From contig NZ_CP108100.1 of NCBI RefSeq assembly GCF_036195045.1, positions 5,208,001 through 5,272,000 on the forward strand: a DNA stretch of 64,000 nt, written 5' to 3'. Below are positions 8,823 through 20,592 of this stretch, piece after piece. Position 1 is the stretch's first letter. Every line of letters begins with the position of its first letter. Source of the stretch: Streptomyces sp. NBC_00236. Its GTDB lineage: Bacteria; Actinomycetota; Actinomycetes; Streptomycetales; Streptomycetaceae. A program made the position numbers and the translations under genes. Under the pieces are notes generated by a model that was not told where the DNA came from, did no database searches, and saw only the letters and a list, made by a program, of their open reading frames with translations.

Positions 8823-9896
8823 ATGCCTCGTTGGAAGGCACTGCCGGAGGAGCTCGACCCGCAGATCCGGGAGTTCACCGGCCAGCTGCGCAGACTCGTC
8901 GACCGCAGTGGCCTGAGCATCGCAGCGGTGGCCGACCGCACGGGCTACAGCAAGACGTCGTGGGAGCGGTATCTGAACGGCCGGCTGCTCGCCCCTCGCG
9001 GGGCGATCGTCGCGCTCGGCGAGGTGACCGGGACCAACCAGGCCCATCTGAACACCATGTGGGAGCTGGCGGAACGGGCCTGGAGCCGTGCCGAGATGCG
9101 CCACGACATGACGATGGAGGCCATCCGGATCACCCAGGCGCGGGCCGCGCTCGACGAGGCCGGGGGGCCGCGCGGCCACGGCCGGAGCCGTCCCTCCGGT
9201 GCCGTCGGTACGGCGGGACCGGTCGCCGGCGGGGGCGGCTCGCCGTCCGTACCGGCTCAGCGCGGGTCCCTGCCGCGGGTGCCGCAGCAGCCGCAGGCCG
9301 GGCCGGGTGCCGCCCCGGGGCACGGGCTGCCGCCCGCCGTGGCCTTCGCCGCGGGCATCGGCGGACAGCAGCCGCCACCCACGCGCCGCGACGGCGGCGG
9401 CCGCAGGACGGCCGTGATCGCGGCGGTGGTCGTGGGTGTCCTGCTCGCGGTCACCGGTGCCGTGCTGCTGATCGGCCGGGACGGCGACTCCGAGGGTGCC
9501 GAGGCCGCGAACACGCCTTCCCCGACGCCGACGGCCAGCGCACCGGTACTGCCCGCCGGGGTCGAGTGCAGCGGTTCCACGTGCGCGGGCAAGGACCCCG
9601 AGGACATGGGCTGCGGCGGCGAGCACGTCCGTACGCTCTCCAGCGCCACCGTCGGCACGAGCGTCATAGAGGTGCGGTACAGCGAGACCTGCGCGGCGGC
9701 GTGGGCCCGGATCACCAAGGCGGCGCCCGGTGACGTCGTGGAGATCACCGCGGGCGACGCGGGGCAGAACGGAACCGCGGACGCGACCACGGCGGCGTAC
9801 ACGCCGATGGTCGCGGTGAAGCGGACCGCCGACGTCCGGGCGTGCGCCACGCTCGCCTCCGGCACGCAGGGGTGCACGGCCGGGGTGTCCGAGTAG
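8823..9896 (+). CDS. Membrane-tethered XRE-type HTH protein with DUF2690 exterior domain
   Basis: 357 residues from the ATG at 8823, the start with the correct domain boundary and a purine-rich leader. Residues 14-70 are an XRE-like helix-turn-helix (LSIAAVADRTGYSKTSWERYLNGR). A Pro/Gly-rich linker follows, then one transmembrane helix at about 197-218. The exterior part from about 245 has paired cysteines (ECSGSTCAGKDPEDMGCGG) typical of DUF2690. The layout, DNA-binding domain inside and Cys-rich domain outside, suggests a one-component transmembrane regulator. Its target is unknown. It stands alone between folD and mdh. Confidence 0.8.
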   Translation: MPRWKALPEELDPQIREFTGQLRRLVDRSGLSIAAVADRTGYSKTSWERYLNGRLLAPRGAIVALGEVTGTNQAHLNTMWELAERAWSRAEMRHDMTMEAIRITQARAALDEAGGPRGHGRSRPSGAVGTAGPVAGGGGSPSVPAQRGSLPRVPQQPQAGPGAAPGHGLPPAVAFAAGIGGQQPPPTRRDGGGRRTAVIAAVVVGVLLAVTGAVLLIGRDGDSEGAEAANTPSPTPTASAPVLPAGVECSGSTCAGKDPEDMGCGGEHVRTLSSATVGTSVIEVRYSETCAAAWARITKAAPGDVVEITAGDAGQNGTADATTAAYTPMVAVKRTADVRACATLASGTQGCTAGVSE

Positions 9897-9967
9897 GCGG
9901 GCGCACGCCCGAAGCGTTCCAGTAGGCAGAGGCGCGGGCGGACTGCCGCGTGCGGCCGGCCGGGTGA

Positions 9968-11119
<1,152 letters not shown>

Positions 11120-11147
11120 TCCGTCCGTCCCCCTCGCGGGACACGGA

Positions 11148-11195
11148 CGCCACCGCCCCCGGCAGCAGAGTCAGTCGCTGCCGGGGGCGGTGGCG
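11148..11195. terminator. Terminator between mdh and PEP-mutase-like gene
   Basis: A perfect 19-bp GC-rich stem (11148-11166 with 11177-11195) and a 10-nt loop lie between two converging genes, so it can act on both strands. Confidence 0.9.
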
Positions 11196-11218
11196 TTTCC
11201 GGCAGGACCGGAGCGCGT

Positions 11219-11938
11219 TCAGATCGTGGCGGCGAACTCGCCCAGGGCCGCCATGGCCCGGCGCTGGAGGCCGGGCCCGAACGTGACACGGGCGGCGCCC
11301 AGTTCGCCCAGGCGCCGTGGCCCGGGACCGTCCGGCCGGGCGAGGGCGTTCAGCGGCACGGGAACGGCGGCGGACAGACGGGGGAGCGCCTCCGGCGGCG
11401 CCATGATCGGGTAGACGCCGTCGGCGCCCGCCGCCACGTACAGCAGCGCACGGCGCACGGTCTCGTCCTCCTGGTCCACGCCCTCCGGAACGCCGGTGAC
11501 ATACGTGTCCACCCGGGCGTTGACGAACAGCTCGTCCCCGGCGGCCGCCCGCACCCCGGCCAGCCGGTCCGCCTGCCACCCGGCGTCCACGAGGGCCCCG
11601 TCCACCGTGTCCTCCAGATTGCAGCCGACGGCCCCGGCGGCGAGCAGCCGCTCCACCAGCTCCCGCGGCGCCAGCCCGTACCCGGCCTCTATGTCGGCCG
11701 ACACGGGTACGGAGACGGCGCGGGCGATCCGCGCCACCGCCGCGAACATCTCGGCGGCGGGCGTGGCCCCGTCCTCGTACCCGAGCGAGGCCGCGACCCC
11801 CGCGCTCGGGGTGGCCAGGGCGGGGAACCCCGCGTCGGCGAGGACACGGGCGCTCGCGGCGTCCCACGGGCCGGGGAGGACCAGTGGATCGCCGGGAGTG
11901 CGGCCGAGATGCAGTGCGCGGAGGTCGGACGCGGTCAT
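11219..11938 (-). CDS. Isocitrate lyase / PEP mutase superfamily protein
   Basis: 239 residues, ATG at 11938. It has the TIM-barrel order of this superfamily: LVLPGPWDAASARVLADAGFPALATPSAGVA at the N-terminus, the metal-binding ADIEAGYG, GCNLEDTVDG, and NARVDTYVTG in the middle. Members cleave or form C-C or P-C bonds of 2-keto acids (2-methylisocitrate lyase, oxaloacetate hydrolase, PEP mutase). The Cys-containing KKCGH loop of true isocitrate lyases is absent, so lyase activity on isocitrate is unlikely. The substrate cannot be assigned. It lies 37 bp downstream of the AhpD-like gene and may share its transcript. Confidence 0.8.
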   Translation of the reverse strand: MTASDLRALHLGRTPGDPLVLPGPWDAASARVLADAGFPALATPSAGVAASLGYEDGATPAAEMFAAVARIARAVSVPVSADIEAGYGLAPRELVERLLAAGAVGCNLEDTVDGALVDAGWQADRLAGVRAAAGDELFVNARVDTYVTGVPEGVDQEDETVRRALLYVAAGADGVYPIMAPPEALPRLSAAVPVPLNALARPDGPGPRRLGELGAARVTFGPGLQRRAMAALGEFAATI

Positions 11939-11975
11939 GGCGAGGGGCTCCTGAGGTGCGTGCGGAAGGCGGGGA

Positions 11976-12482
11976 TCAGTGGTCGCCGGGCGTGTAGTGG
12001 CCCGGGACCATGCGGGTGGTCACGGCGAACCGGTTCCAGGCGTTGATCGCGATGATCGCGGCGACGAGGTGGGCGAGCTCGGTCTCGTCGAAGTGCTTGG
12101 CGGCCTTCGCGTACACCTCGTCGGGAACGAAGCCGTCGGTCAGGACGGTGACCGCCTCGGTCAGCTCGATCGCCGCGATCTCCTTCGGCGTGTAGAAGTG
12201 CTGCGACTCCTCCCAGGCGCTGAGCTGCACGATCCGCTGCACGGACTCACCTGCGGCGAGCGCGTCCTTGGTGTGCATGTCGAGACAGAACGCGCAGTGG
12301 TTGAGCTGCGAGGACCGGATCTTCACGAGCTCGGCCACGACCGGGTCGAGCCCCTTGGCGGCCGCGCCGTCCATGCGGGCCATCGCCTTGTAGACGTCGG
12401 GGGCGTGCTGGGTCCACTGCATGCGCGGGGTGTGCTCGGCGGTGTACTCGGAGGTCGTGGGGCTGTTCTCGTTCGTCGTCAT
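11976..12482 (-). CDS. AhpD-like carboxymuconolactone decarboxylase family protein
   Basis: 168 residues from the ATG at 12482; an upstream in-frame start at 12512 would run into the divergent gene's promoter. The core motif KIRSSQLNHCAFCLDMHTKDAL carries the CxxC-x3-H redox pair of AhpD-like peroxidase partners, and the partner Glu may be the one in VAELVK. The family includes alkylhydroperoxidases and muconolactone decarboxylases; the CxxC argues for a thiol redox role. It is divergent from a MocR regulator with only 47 bp between starts, so control by that regulator is likely. Confidence 0.85.
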   Translation of the reverse strand: MTTNENSPTTSEYTAEHTPRMQWTQHAPDVYKAMARMDGAAAKGLDPVVAELVKIRSSQLNHCAFCLDMHTKDALAAGESVQRIVQLSAWEESQHFYTPKEIAAIELTEAVTVLTDGFVPDEVYAKAAKHFDETELAHLVAAIIAINAWNRFAVTTRMVPGHYTPGDH

Positions 12483-12529
12483 GGATATGACGCTACGCGA
12501 GCAGTGGCGCACCTGTATGGTCCATTTCC

Positions 12530-13933
12530 ATGACGGATCCCTGGGCCACTTTCGGCGCCGACCTGCACCTCGACCTGACCGGATCGAGCGGGCTGCGGAC
12601 CGGTCTCATGGACGCCCTGCGGGAGGCGGCCCGGACCGGCCGGCTGGTGCCCGGGACCCGGCTGCCCTCGTCCAGGACGCTCGCCGCCGACCTCGGCATC
12701 GCCCGCAACACCGTCGCCGACGCCTACGCGGAACTGGTCGCCGAGGGCTGGCTCACCGCCCGGCAGGGCTCCGGCACCCGGGTGGCGCAGCGGTCCGAGC
12801 CCCGCCCGTCCGCCACCAGGACGCCGCGCACCCGGCCGCCCCGCAGCACTCCCGCGTACAGCCTGATGCCGGGCTCGCCCGACCTGGCCACCTTCCCGCG
12901 CGCCGAATGGCTGAAGGCCGCCCGCCGCGCCGTCACCCGCGCCCCCAACGACGCCTTCGGCTACGGCGACCCGCGCGGCCGCATCGAGCTGCGCACCGTG
13001 CTCGCCGACTATCTGGCACGGGCCCGCGGCGTGTACGCGGATCCCGAACGCATCGTGGTCTGCGCCGGCTTCGTCCACGGGCTGAGGATGATGGGCGAGG
13101 TGCTGCGGGAGCGCCGCGTGCGTGAGGTGGCCGTCGAGTCGTACGGACTGGACCTGCACACGGGCCTGCTCACCGGTGCCGGGCTGCGCACCCCCTGCCT
13201 GCCGCTCGACGGTCTCGGCTCCCGGACCGGCGAACTGCACGGGATGCGGGGCGCGGGCGCCGTGCTCCTGACACCCGCGCACCAGTTCCCGACCGGGGTG
13301 CCGCTCCACCCCGACCGGCGGGCCGCGGCCGTCGACTGGGCGCGCAGCACCGGCGGGCTGATCCTGGAGGACGACTACGACGGAGAGTTCCGCTACGACC
13401 GTCAGCCGGTCGGCGCGCTCCAGGGCCTGGACCCCGAACGCGTCGTGTACCTGGGGACGGCCAGCAAGTCGCTGGCGCCGGGGCTGCGGATGGGGTGGAT
13501 GGTGGTGCCGCAGTCGCTGGTGGGGGAGGTGACGGCGGCCAAGGGCTGGAGCGACTGGGCGTCGAGCGCGCTGGACCAGCTGACCCTGGCGGAGTTCATC
13601 GCCTCCGGCGCGTACGACCGGCATGTGCGCTCCATGCGGCTGCGCCACCGCAACCGCCGCGACCAGCTGGTCGCGGCGCTGGCCGAGCGGGCCCCGTCCA
13701 TCGAGGTCAGCGGGATCGCCGCCGGGCTGCACGCCGTGCTCGAACTCCCGGAGGGCAGCGAGGCCGAGGTGGTCCGGGCGGCGGCCTGGCAGGGACTCGC
13801 GGTGCAGGGCCTGTCCTTCTTCCGGCACCCGGACGCCGAGGTGCGGCGCGAGGCGCTGGTCATCGGGTACGGAACGCCGACCGACAGCTCCTGGGCGGGC
13901 GCCCTGGACGCCCTGTGCCGGATCCTGCTGTGA
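12530..13933 (+). CDS. MocR/PdxR-type GntR-aminotransferase regulator
   Basis: 467 residues, ATG at 12530. Residues about 15-80 form a GntR winged helix (GLRTGLMDALREAARTGRL, LPSSRTLAADLGIARNTVADAYAEL). Residues 105-467 are an aminotransferase class I fold with the PLP lysine Lys313 in GTASKSLAPGLR and the DDYDGEFRYD motif. MocR proteins sense PLP or amino-acid adducts and usually control a divergent neighbour, here the AhpD-like/PEP-mutase-like pair. PdxR members control pdxST, which is not seen here, so the exact role is open. The gene ends in a tandem-repeat tract. Confidence 0.9.
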   Translation: MTDPWATFGADLHLDLTGSSGLRTGLMDALREAARTGRLVPGTRLPSSRTLAADLGIARNTVADAYAELVAEGWLTARQGSGTRVAQRSEPRPSATRTPRTRPPRSTPAYSLMPGSPDLATFPRAEWLKAARRAVTRAPNDAFGYGDPRGRIELRTVLADYLARARGVYADPERIVVCAGFVHGLRMMGEVLRERRVREVAVESYGLDLHTGLLTGAGLRTPCLPLDGLGSRTGELHGMRGAGAVLLTPAHQFPTGVPLHPDRRAAAVDWARSTGGLILEDDYDGEFRYDRQPVGALQGLDPERVVYLGTASKSLAPGLRMGWMVVPQSLVGEVTAAKGWSDWASSALDQLTLAEFIASGAYDRHVRSMRLRHRNRRDQLVAALAERAPSIEVSGIAAGLHAVLELPEGSEAEVVRAAAWQGLAVQGLSFFRHPDAEVRREALVIGYGTPTDSSWAGALDALCRILL

Positions 13934-14060
13934 GCGACGCCGGCCCGGCGCGCCACGTGCGGCGTCAGCCCGGCGCGCCCGGTGAGCGACGTCAGCCCGG
14001 CGCACCACGTGAGCGGCGTCAGCCCGGCGCACCACGTGCGGCGTCAGCCCGGCGCGCCCG
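13930..14060. repeat. Five tandem 25/27-bp repeats
   Basis: Starting at the MocR stop codon there are five head-to-tail copies of GTGAGCGRCGTCAGCCCGGC followed by GCRCCAC or GCGCCCG. Three are 27 bp long and two are 25 bp. The last copies run into the 3-prime end of the converging EamA gene, whose stop codon lies inside one copy. No spacers, so not CRISPR. A slippage-prone intergenic minisatellite is the likely reading. Confidence 0.75.
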
Positions 14061-14913
14061 GGACCGCGGGCTCCTGGATGTCCGCCGGGGCCTCGCCGAA
14101 CCGGGCCAGGGCCAGCGCTCCCGCCACGGCCACCGCGAAGCCGGTGACCGCCAGCCAGCCGAGGCCGTCGCGGGTACGGTCCCCGAGCCAGATGACGCCC
14201 ACCAGCGCCGGCCCGATCGTCTCGCCCAGGACCATTCCGGCGGTCGCCGTCGTCACCGAGCCGCGTTGCAGCGCCGACGTGAGCAGCAGGAACGCCGAAC
14301 CGCCGCCCACCAGCAGCGCGTACGTGGCGGGGTTGGACAGCAGTGCGGCCGGGGACACGTCGTCGATCAGCCGGACCGCTACCTCCACCACCCCGAAACC
14401 GCAGCCCGCCCCGAGCCCCAGGACGAGGGCGCGCGCCCGCTCGGGCAGCCGGCCCGCCGCCGTGCCGATCAGCAGGATCCCGACGGCGATACCGAGCATC
14501 GACCAGCGCAGCGCGTCCGAGCCGGTCAGGTGGCCCTCGCCGCCCGAGGCCAGCCCCAGCGCGCCCAGGCCCGCGCAGACCACGGCCACGGCCGTCCACT
14601 CCGTGGAGCTCAGCCGCACCCCGAGGAGCCGGGCGGCGACCACCGCGGTCACGGCGAGACTCGCGGCCAGGGCCGCGCCCACCGCGTAGATGGGCAGGGA
14701 GCGCAGGGCGATGATCTGGAAGACGAAGCCGAGGCCGTCGAGGGCGAGCCCGGCCACGTACCGCCACTGGCGAAGCGCCCGCAGCAACAGCGCCGGGTCC
14801 ACCCCCGCACCGGCCCCCGGCTCGGCGGCGGCCCGCGCGGCGACGGCCTGAAGGACGGAGGCCGTGCCGAAGCAGACCGCGGAAGCGAGCGCACAGATCA
14901 TCCCCAGGAGCAC
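14044..14913 (-). CDS. EamA/DMT-family membrane transporter
   Basis: 289 residues from the ATG at 14913; the ATG at 14901 is an alternative. About nine or ten hydrophobic helices fill the sequence in two similar halves, as in the drug/metabolite transporter (10-TMS) group. Small-residue-rich helices such as MICALASAVCFGTASVLQAVAA and GMVLGETIGPALVGVIWLGD are typical. The substrate cannot be told. The last codons and stop lie inside the tandem-repeat tract, so the C-terminus (EPAVPGAPG) was probably shaped by repeat change. Confidence 0.8.
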   Translation of the reverse strand: MLLGMICALASAVCFGTASVLQAVAARAAAEPGAGAGVDPALLLRALRQWRYVAGLALDGLGFVFQIIALRSLPIYAVGAALAASLAVTAVVAARLLGVRLSSTEWTAVAVVCAGLGALGLASGGEGHLTGSDALRWSMLGIAVGILLIGTAAGRLPERARALVLGLGAGCGFGVVEVAVRLIDDVSPAALLSNPATYALLVGGGSAFLLLTSALQRGSVTTATAGMVLGETIGPALVGVIWLGDRTRDGLGWLAVTGFAVAVAGALALARFGEAPADIQEPAVPGAPG

Positions 14914-15013
14914 ACGGGGACTCTACTGGCGGGGGCGGCGCGACCTCTCGGGGATCAGCCCCGCAGCACCTCGCGCAGCTGATCGAGGCCCCAGTCCAGG
15001 TCCTCCTCAGGAA

Positions 15014-17447
<2,434 letters not shown>

Positions 17448-17453
17448 GTCCAA

Positions 17454-17473
17454 GGACCCTGGCGCCAGGGTCC
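17454..17473. terminator. Perfect 20-bp palindrome after trpS
   Basis: A perfect 20-bp palindrome starts 7 bp after the trpS stop. As RNA it folds into an 8-bp stem with a GCGC loop, a compact terminator. Confidence 0.7.
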
Positions 17474-17485
17474 CCACAGGCGGCA

Positions 17486-17517
17486 CACTGGCGGCGTGAA
17501 GCATGCGGCCGCCAGTG
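17486..17517. repeat. Second hairpin upstream of the RNA-ligase gene
   Basis: Arms 17486-17495 and 17508-17517 pair over 10 bp with a 12-nt loop. It may be a second terminator for trpS or a leader structure 37 bp before the GTG at 17554. Confidence 0.6.
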
Positions 17518-17553
17518 GCTGAAAACAGATGCTCGAGGATTGAGGAGAACGAC

Positions 17554-18144
17554 GTGGGGACCGTAACGCTCGGCGTTTCGATCGCGGTCCCGGAGCCCTA
17601 CGGCAGCCTGCTCCAGGAGCGGCGCGCGAGCTTCGGGGACCCTGCCGCACACGGCATTCCCACCCACGTCACCCTCCTGCCGCCGACCGAGGCGGAGGCG
17701 GCCGACCTGCCCGCGATCGAGGCGCACCTCGCCGCCATCGCGACCGGCGGCCGCCCCTTCCCGATGCGGCTCTCCGGGACGGGCACCTTCCGCCCGCTCT
17801 CGCCGGTCGTCTTCGTCCAGGTCGTCGAGGGCGCCTCGGCCTGCTCCTGGCTCCAGAAGCGGGTCCGGGACGCCTCCGGGCCCCTGGTGCGCGAGCTCCA
17901 GTTCCCGTACCACCCGCACGTGACCGTGGCGCACGGCATCTCCGAGGCGTCGATGGACCGGGCCTACGCCGAGCTCGGCGACTACGAGGCGTCCTGGACC
18001 TGCGGTTCCTTCGCGCTGTACGAGCAGGGCGTGGACAGCGTCTGGCGCAAGATCAACGAGTTCCCGTTCGGGGCGGGCGGCGGAAGCCCCGCCGTGCCCG
18101 CGCAGAGCGGCAGCTCCGTGGACGCGCCCTCGCTCCACACCTGA
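17554..18144 (+). CDS. 2H phosphoesterase (2'-5' RNA ligase-like) protein
   Basis: 196 residues from the GTG at 17554, preceded by TTGAGGAG. Two HxT motifs mark the 2H phosphoesterase fold: HVTLLPP with His38/Thr40 and HVTVAHG with His122/Thr124. Family members ligate or open 2-prime-5-prime RNA bonds or hydrolyse cyclic phosphodiesters; the natural substrate of bacterial ones is mostly unknown. The length suits the family. The last 20 residues are a low-complexity Ser/Pro tail. It follows trpS but is separated from it by two hairpins. Confidence 0.85.
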   Translation: MGTVTLGVSIAVPEPYGSLLQERRASFGDPAAHGIPTHVTLLPPTEAEAADLPAIEAHLAAIATGGRPFPMRLSGTGTFRPLSPVVFVQVVEGASACSWLQKRVRDASGPLVRELQFPYHPHVTVAHGISEASMDRAYAELGDYEASWTCGSFALYEQGVDSVWRKINEFPFGAGGGSPAVPAQSGSSVDAPSLHT

Positions 18145-18167
18145 GCGGACCGGCGGGCGGGGGCCAC

Positions 18168-18191
18168 CCCGCCGGCCTTCGGACCGGCGGG
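18168..18191. terminator. UUCG-loop terminator between converging genes
   Basis: Arms 18168-18177 and 18182-18191 pair over 10 bp with one mismatch around a TTCG tetraloop, between the RNA-ligase-like gene and dprE2. It sits within a repeated GGACCGGCGGGCGG motif. Confidence 0.65.
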
Positions 18192-18207
18192 CGGCACCCC
18201 GCCACCC

Positions 18208-19008
18208 TCACACCGGCAGACGCCGGAAGAGCGGCCGCGGTACATGCCGCAGCGCCGACATCACCGCCCGCAGCGCCCCCGGCACCCACACCGTCTCCGA
18301 ACGCCTCCGCAGCCCCGTCACGATCGCGTCCGCGACCGCGTCCGGAGTGGTCACCAGCGGGGTGCGGGTGAACGGGATCATCGCGAGCGGTGCCCCGGAC
18401 GCCGCGGCGCCGGACCCGGGCGGCACGGTCGCCGGCCGGACGATTCCGGGGCGTACGACCATCACGTGCACCCCCGTCCCGTGCAGGGCGTCCCCGAGGC
18501 CCTGCGCGAACGCGTCCAGGCCCGCCTTGCTCGATCCGTAGATGAAGTCCGCGCGCCGGGCACGTTCCCCCGCCACCGAGGAGAGCACCACCAGCGAGCC
18601 GTGCCCCTGCGCCTGGAGTGCGCCGGCGCACACCAGACCGGCGGAGACGGCGCCCGTGTAGTTCGTCTGGGCGACCCGGACCGCGGACAGGGGTTCCTCC
18701 TCGTCGCGCTCCTGGTCGCCGGGGATGCCGAAGGCCAGGAGCACCATGTCGATGTCGCCCTCGGTGAAGATCTTGCCGAGGCCGGTCTCGTGGGACTCGG
18801 TGTCCAGCGCGTCGAAGTCGACGGTACGGACGTAGGCCCCCCGGCCGCGCAGTTCGGCCGCGGCCGCCTCCAGGGCGGGGGAGGGGCGGCCGGCCAGCCA
18901 GACCGTGCGGGTGCGGCGGGAGATCAGGCGGCGTGCGGTCGCGAGCCCGATCTCCGACGTGCCGCCGAGGATGAGCAGGGACTGCGGGGCACCGAAGGCA
19001 TCCTTCAC
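18208..19008 (-). CDS. dprE2: DprE2-like decaprenylphosphoryl-2-keto-erythro-pentose reductase
   Basis: 266 residues, ATG at 19008. It is a short-chain dehydrogenase with the nucleotide motif LLILGGTSEIGLATARRL and catalytic Ser143/Tyr157/Lys161 (SSVAG, FIYGSSKAG). The sequence matches DprE2, which reduces the keto intermediate made by DprE1 to decaprenylphosphoryl-arabinose in mycobacteria. The adjacent DprE1-like gene upstream on the same strand, 82 bp away, supports the pairing. Streptomycetes are not known for arabinogalactan, so the product here, perhaps another polyprenyl-linked pentose, is open. Confidence 0.88.
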   Translation of the reverse strand: MKDAFGAPQSLLILGGTSEIGLATARRLISRRTRTVWLAGRPSPALEAAAAELRGRGAYVRTVDFDALDTESHETGLGKIFTEGDIDMVLLAFGIPGDQERDEEEPLSAVRVAQTNYTGAVSAGLVCAGALQAQGHGSLVVLSSVAGERARRADFIYGSSKAGLDAFAQGLGDALHGTGVHVMVVRPGIVRPATVPPGSGAAASGAPLAMIPFTRTPLVTTPDAVADAIVTGLRRRSETVWVPGALRAVMSALRHVPRPLFRRLPV

Positions 19009-19090
19009 GGGAACGCTCCTTACTGAAGGCGGAAGTGGGGCGCGTGACGAGGCGGCGGTTGTCGCGCCGGCAGAGGGAGGTCAGAGGGGG

Positions 19091-20452
19091 TCAGAGGGAG
19101 AGCCGGCGCGAAAGATCCGACCGGAACGCCCCGTTCGGGTCCAGCTCGGCCCGAAGCCGGCGGAAGGCGTCCAGCCGGGGGTACATCGCGGCCAGCGTGT
19201 CGGGGTGCAGCCGGGAGTCGGCCGTCAGGCAGACCCGGCCACCCGCCGCCGCCACCTCCTCGTCCAGGCGGTCGAGGAAGCGCGCCAGTCCCGGCAGGGC
19301 CGCGGGCAGGTCGAGGGCGAGGCTCCAGCCGGGTTCCGGGAACGACAGCCAGCCGGGATCGCCCGGGCCGAACCGTCCGAGCGCGGCGGTGAACGACGGG
19401 CAGCGCCGCTGCGAGATCCGTCCGACGATCCGGCGCAGGGTCTCGGCCCGCCTGTCCCCGACGGTGAACTCGTAGCGCACGAGGCCGCCCCGGCCGTGGA
19501 TCCGGTAGCCGTGCGCGGTGGTGTCCAGGGGGTGGAAGAACGCGGAGATCCGCTGGAGTTCACCGGTGCGGGACCGGGGCGCGCGGCGGTACCGCACCTC
19601 GTTGAACGCGGTGGCGGACATCCGGCCCAGCAGCCCTCCGGACACGACGTCCGGTACGGCGAGGTGGGTGGCGGGCGGCTCGGCCGACCGGAAGGCGAGC
19701 GGTGTGCGCCGGGCGTGCGCCGGGAGCATGTGCAGGGGTGCGTGCTCCCCCCGGGTCAGGACGCCGCGTCCCGTCGACCGGCCACGGGCGGTCAGGTCGA
19801 CCCAGGCGGACGTATAGCGGTGGCGGCGGCTGCCGGCGGCGAGCCTCGTCATCAGGTCGTCGAGATCCAGGGCCCGTTCGGTGTCGACCGACATCAGGGA
19901 CGTCGCGACGGGATGGAACCGGAGCGTGGCCGAGAGGATCACCCCGGTCAGGCCCAGGCCGCCCGCGGTCGCGTCGAAGAGCGGCGTGCCGGGCACGACC
20001 GTACGGATCCGGCCGTCCGCGGTGAGGAGTTCGCACGCGACGACATGGCGCGAGAAGGAGCCTGCGGTGCGGTGGTTGTGACCGTGGACGTCGGACCCGA
20101 TCGCCCCGCCCACCGTGCTGTACCGGTTGCCGGGCAGCACCGGCAGGAACCAGCCGAGCGGCAGCAGCACCTCCAGCAGTCGGTGCAGGCTCACCCCCGC
20201 GTCGCACACCACGAGCCCGGCCCCGGCGTCGATGGTGCGGATCCGGTCAAGACCCGTCATGTCGAGGACGGAACCCCCGGCGTTCTGCGCGGCGTCGCCG
20301 TGCGCCCGGCCCAGGCCGCGGGCGATCGAGCCGCGCGGCCCGCAGCCGCGCACCGCGGCCACCGCCTCCTCGTAACTACGGGGGTGAAAGCGCAGGGCGG
20401 CCGTCGGGGCGGTGCGGCCCCAGCCGGTCAGGGACACGGTGTCGACAGACAT
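19091..20452 (-). CDS. dprE1: DprE1-like FAD oxidase of polyprenylphosphoryl-ribose
   Basis: 453 residues, ATG at 20452. It has the FAD-binding PCMH-type domain (SIARGLGRAHGDAAQNAGG; PGNRYSTVGGAIGSDVHGHNHRTAGSF) and the C-terminal DprE1 ending (AAMYPRLDAFRRLRAELDPNGAFRSDLSRRL). In mycobacteria DprE1 oxidises C2 of decaprenylphosphoryl-ribose. Two active-site positions differ: Ala379 aligns with Cys387 of M. tuberculosis DprE1, the residue hit by benzothiazinones, and Ala411 aligns with Lys418. The pair with dprE2 is clear; whether it has the same substrate is not. Confidence 0.88.
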   Translation of the reverse strand: MSVDTVSLTGWGRTAPTAALRFHPRSYEEAVAAVRGCGPRGSIARGLGRAHGDAAQNAGGSVLDMTGLDRIRTIDAGAGLVVCDAGVSLHRLLEVLLPLGWFLPVLPGNRYSTVGGAIGSDVHGHNHRTAGSFSRHVVACELLTADGRIRTVVPGTPLFDATAGGLGLTGVILSATLRFHPVATSLMSVDTERALDLDDLMTRLAAGSRRHRYTSAWVDLTARGRSTGRGVLTRGEHAPLHMLPAHARRTPLAFRSAEPPATHLAVPDVVSGGLLGRMSATAFNEVRYRRAPRSRTGELQRISAFFHPLDTTAHGYRIHGRGGLVRYEFTVGDRRAETLRRIVGRISQRRCPSFTAALGRFGPGDPGWLSFPEPGWSLALDLPAALPGLARFLDRLDEEVAAAGGRVCLTADSRLHPDTLAAMYPRLDAFRRLRAELDPNGAFRSDLSRRLSL

Positions 20453-20592
20453 GAGGGTGACCGTATCGCCCGAGAAAACACCTTTGAGGGATTTGTTACA
20501 ACACTCACCGAAATGGGTGATTGAGGGGGTGTCATCCGCCCCGCGGCGGACCGGGCACCGGTTTTCGGGGCCGGGGCGGGTAGTCGTACCTC

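Noticed and set aside
13930..14060. CRISPR-like repeat array
   Set aside because: The units are directly adjacent without unique spacers, differ in length, and overlap a coding end.
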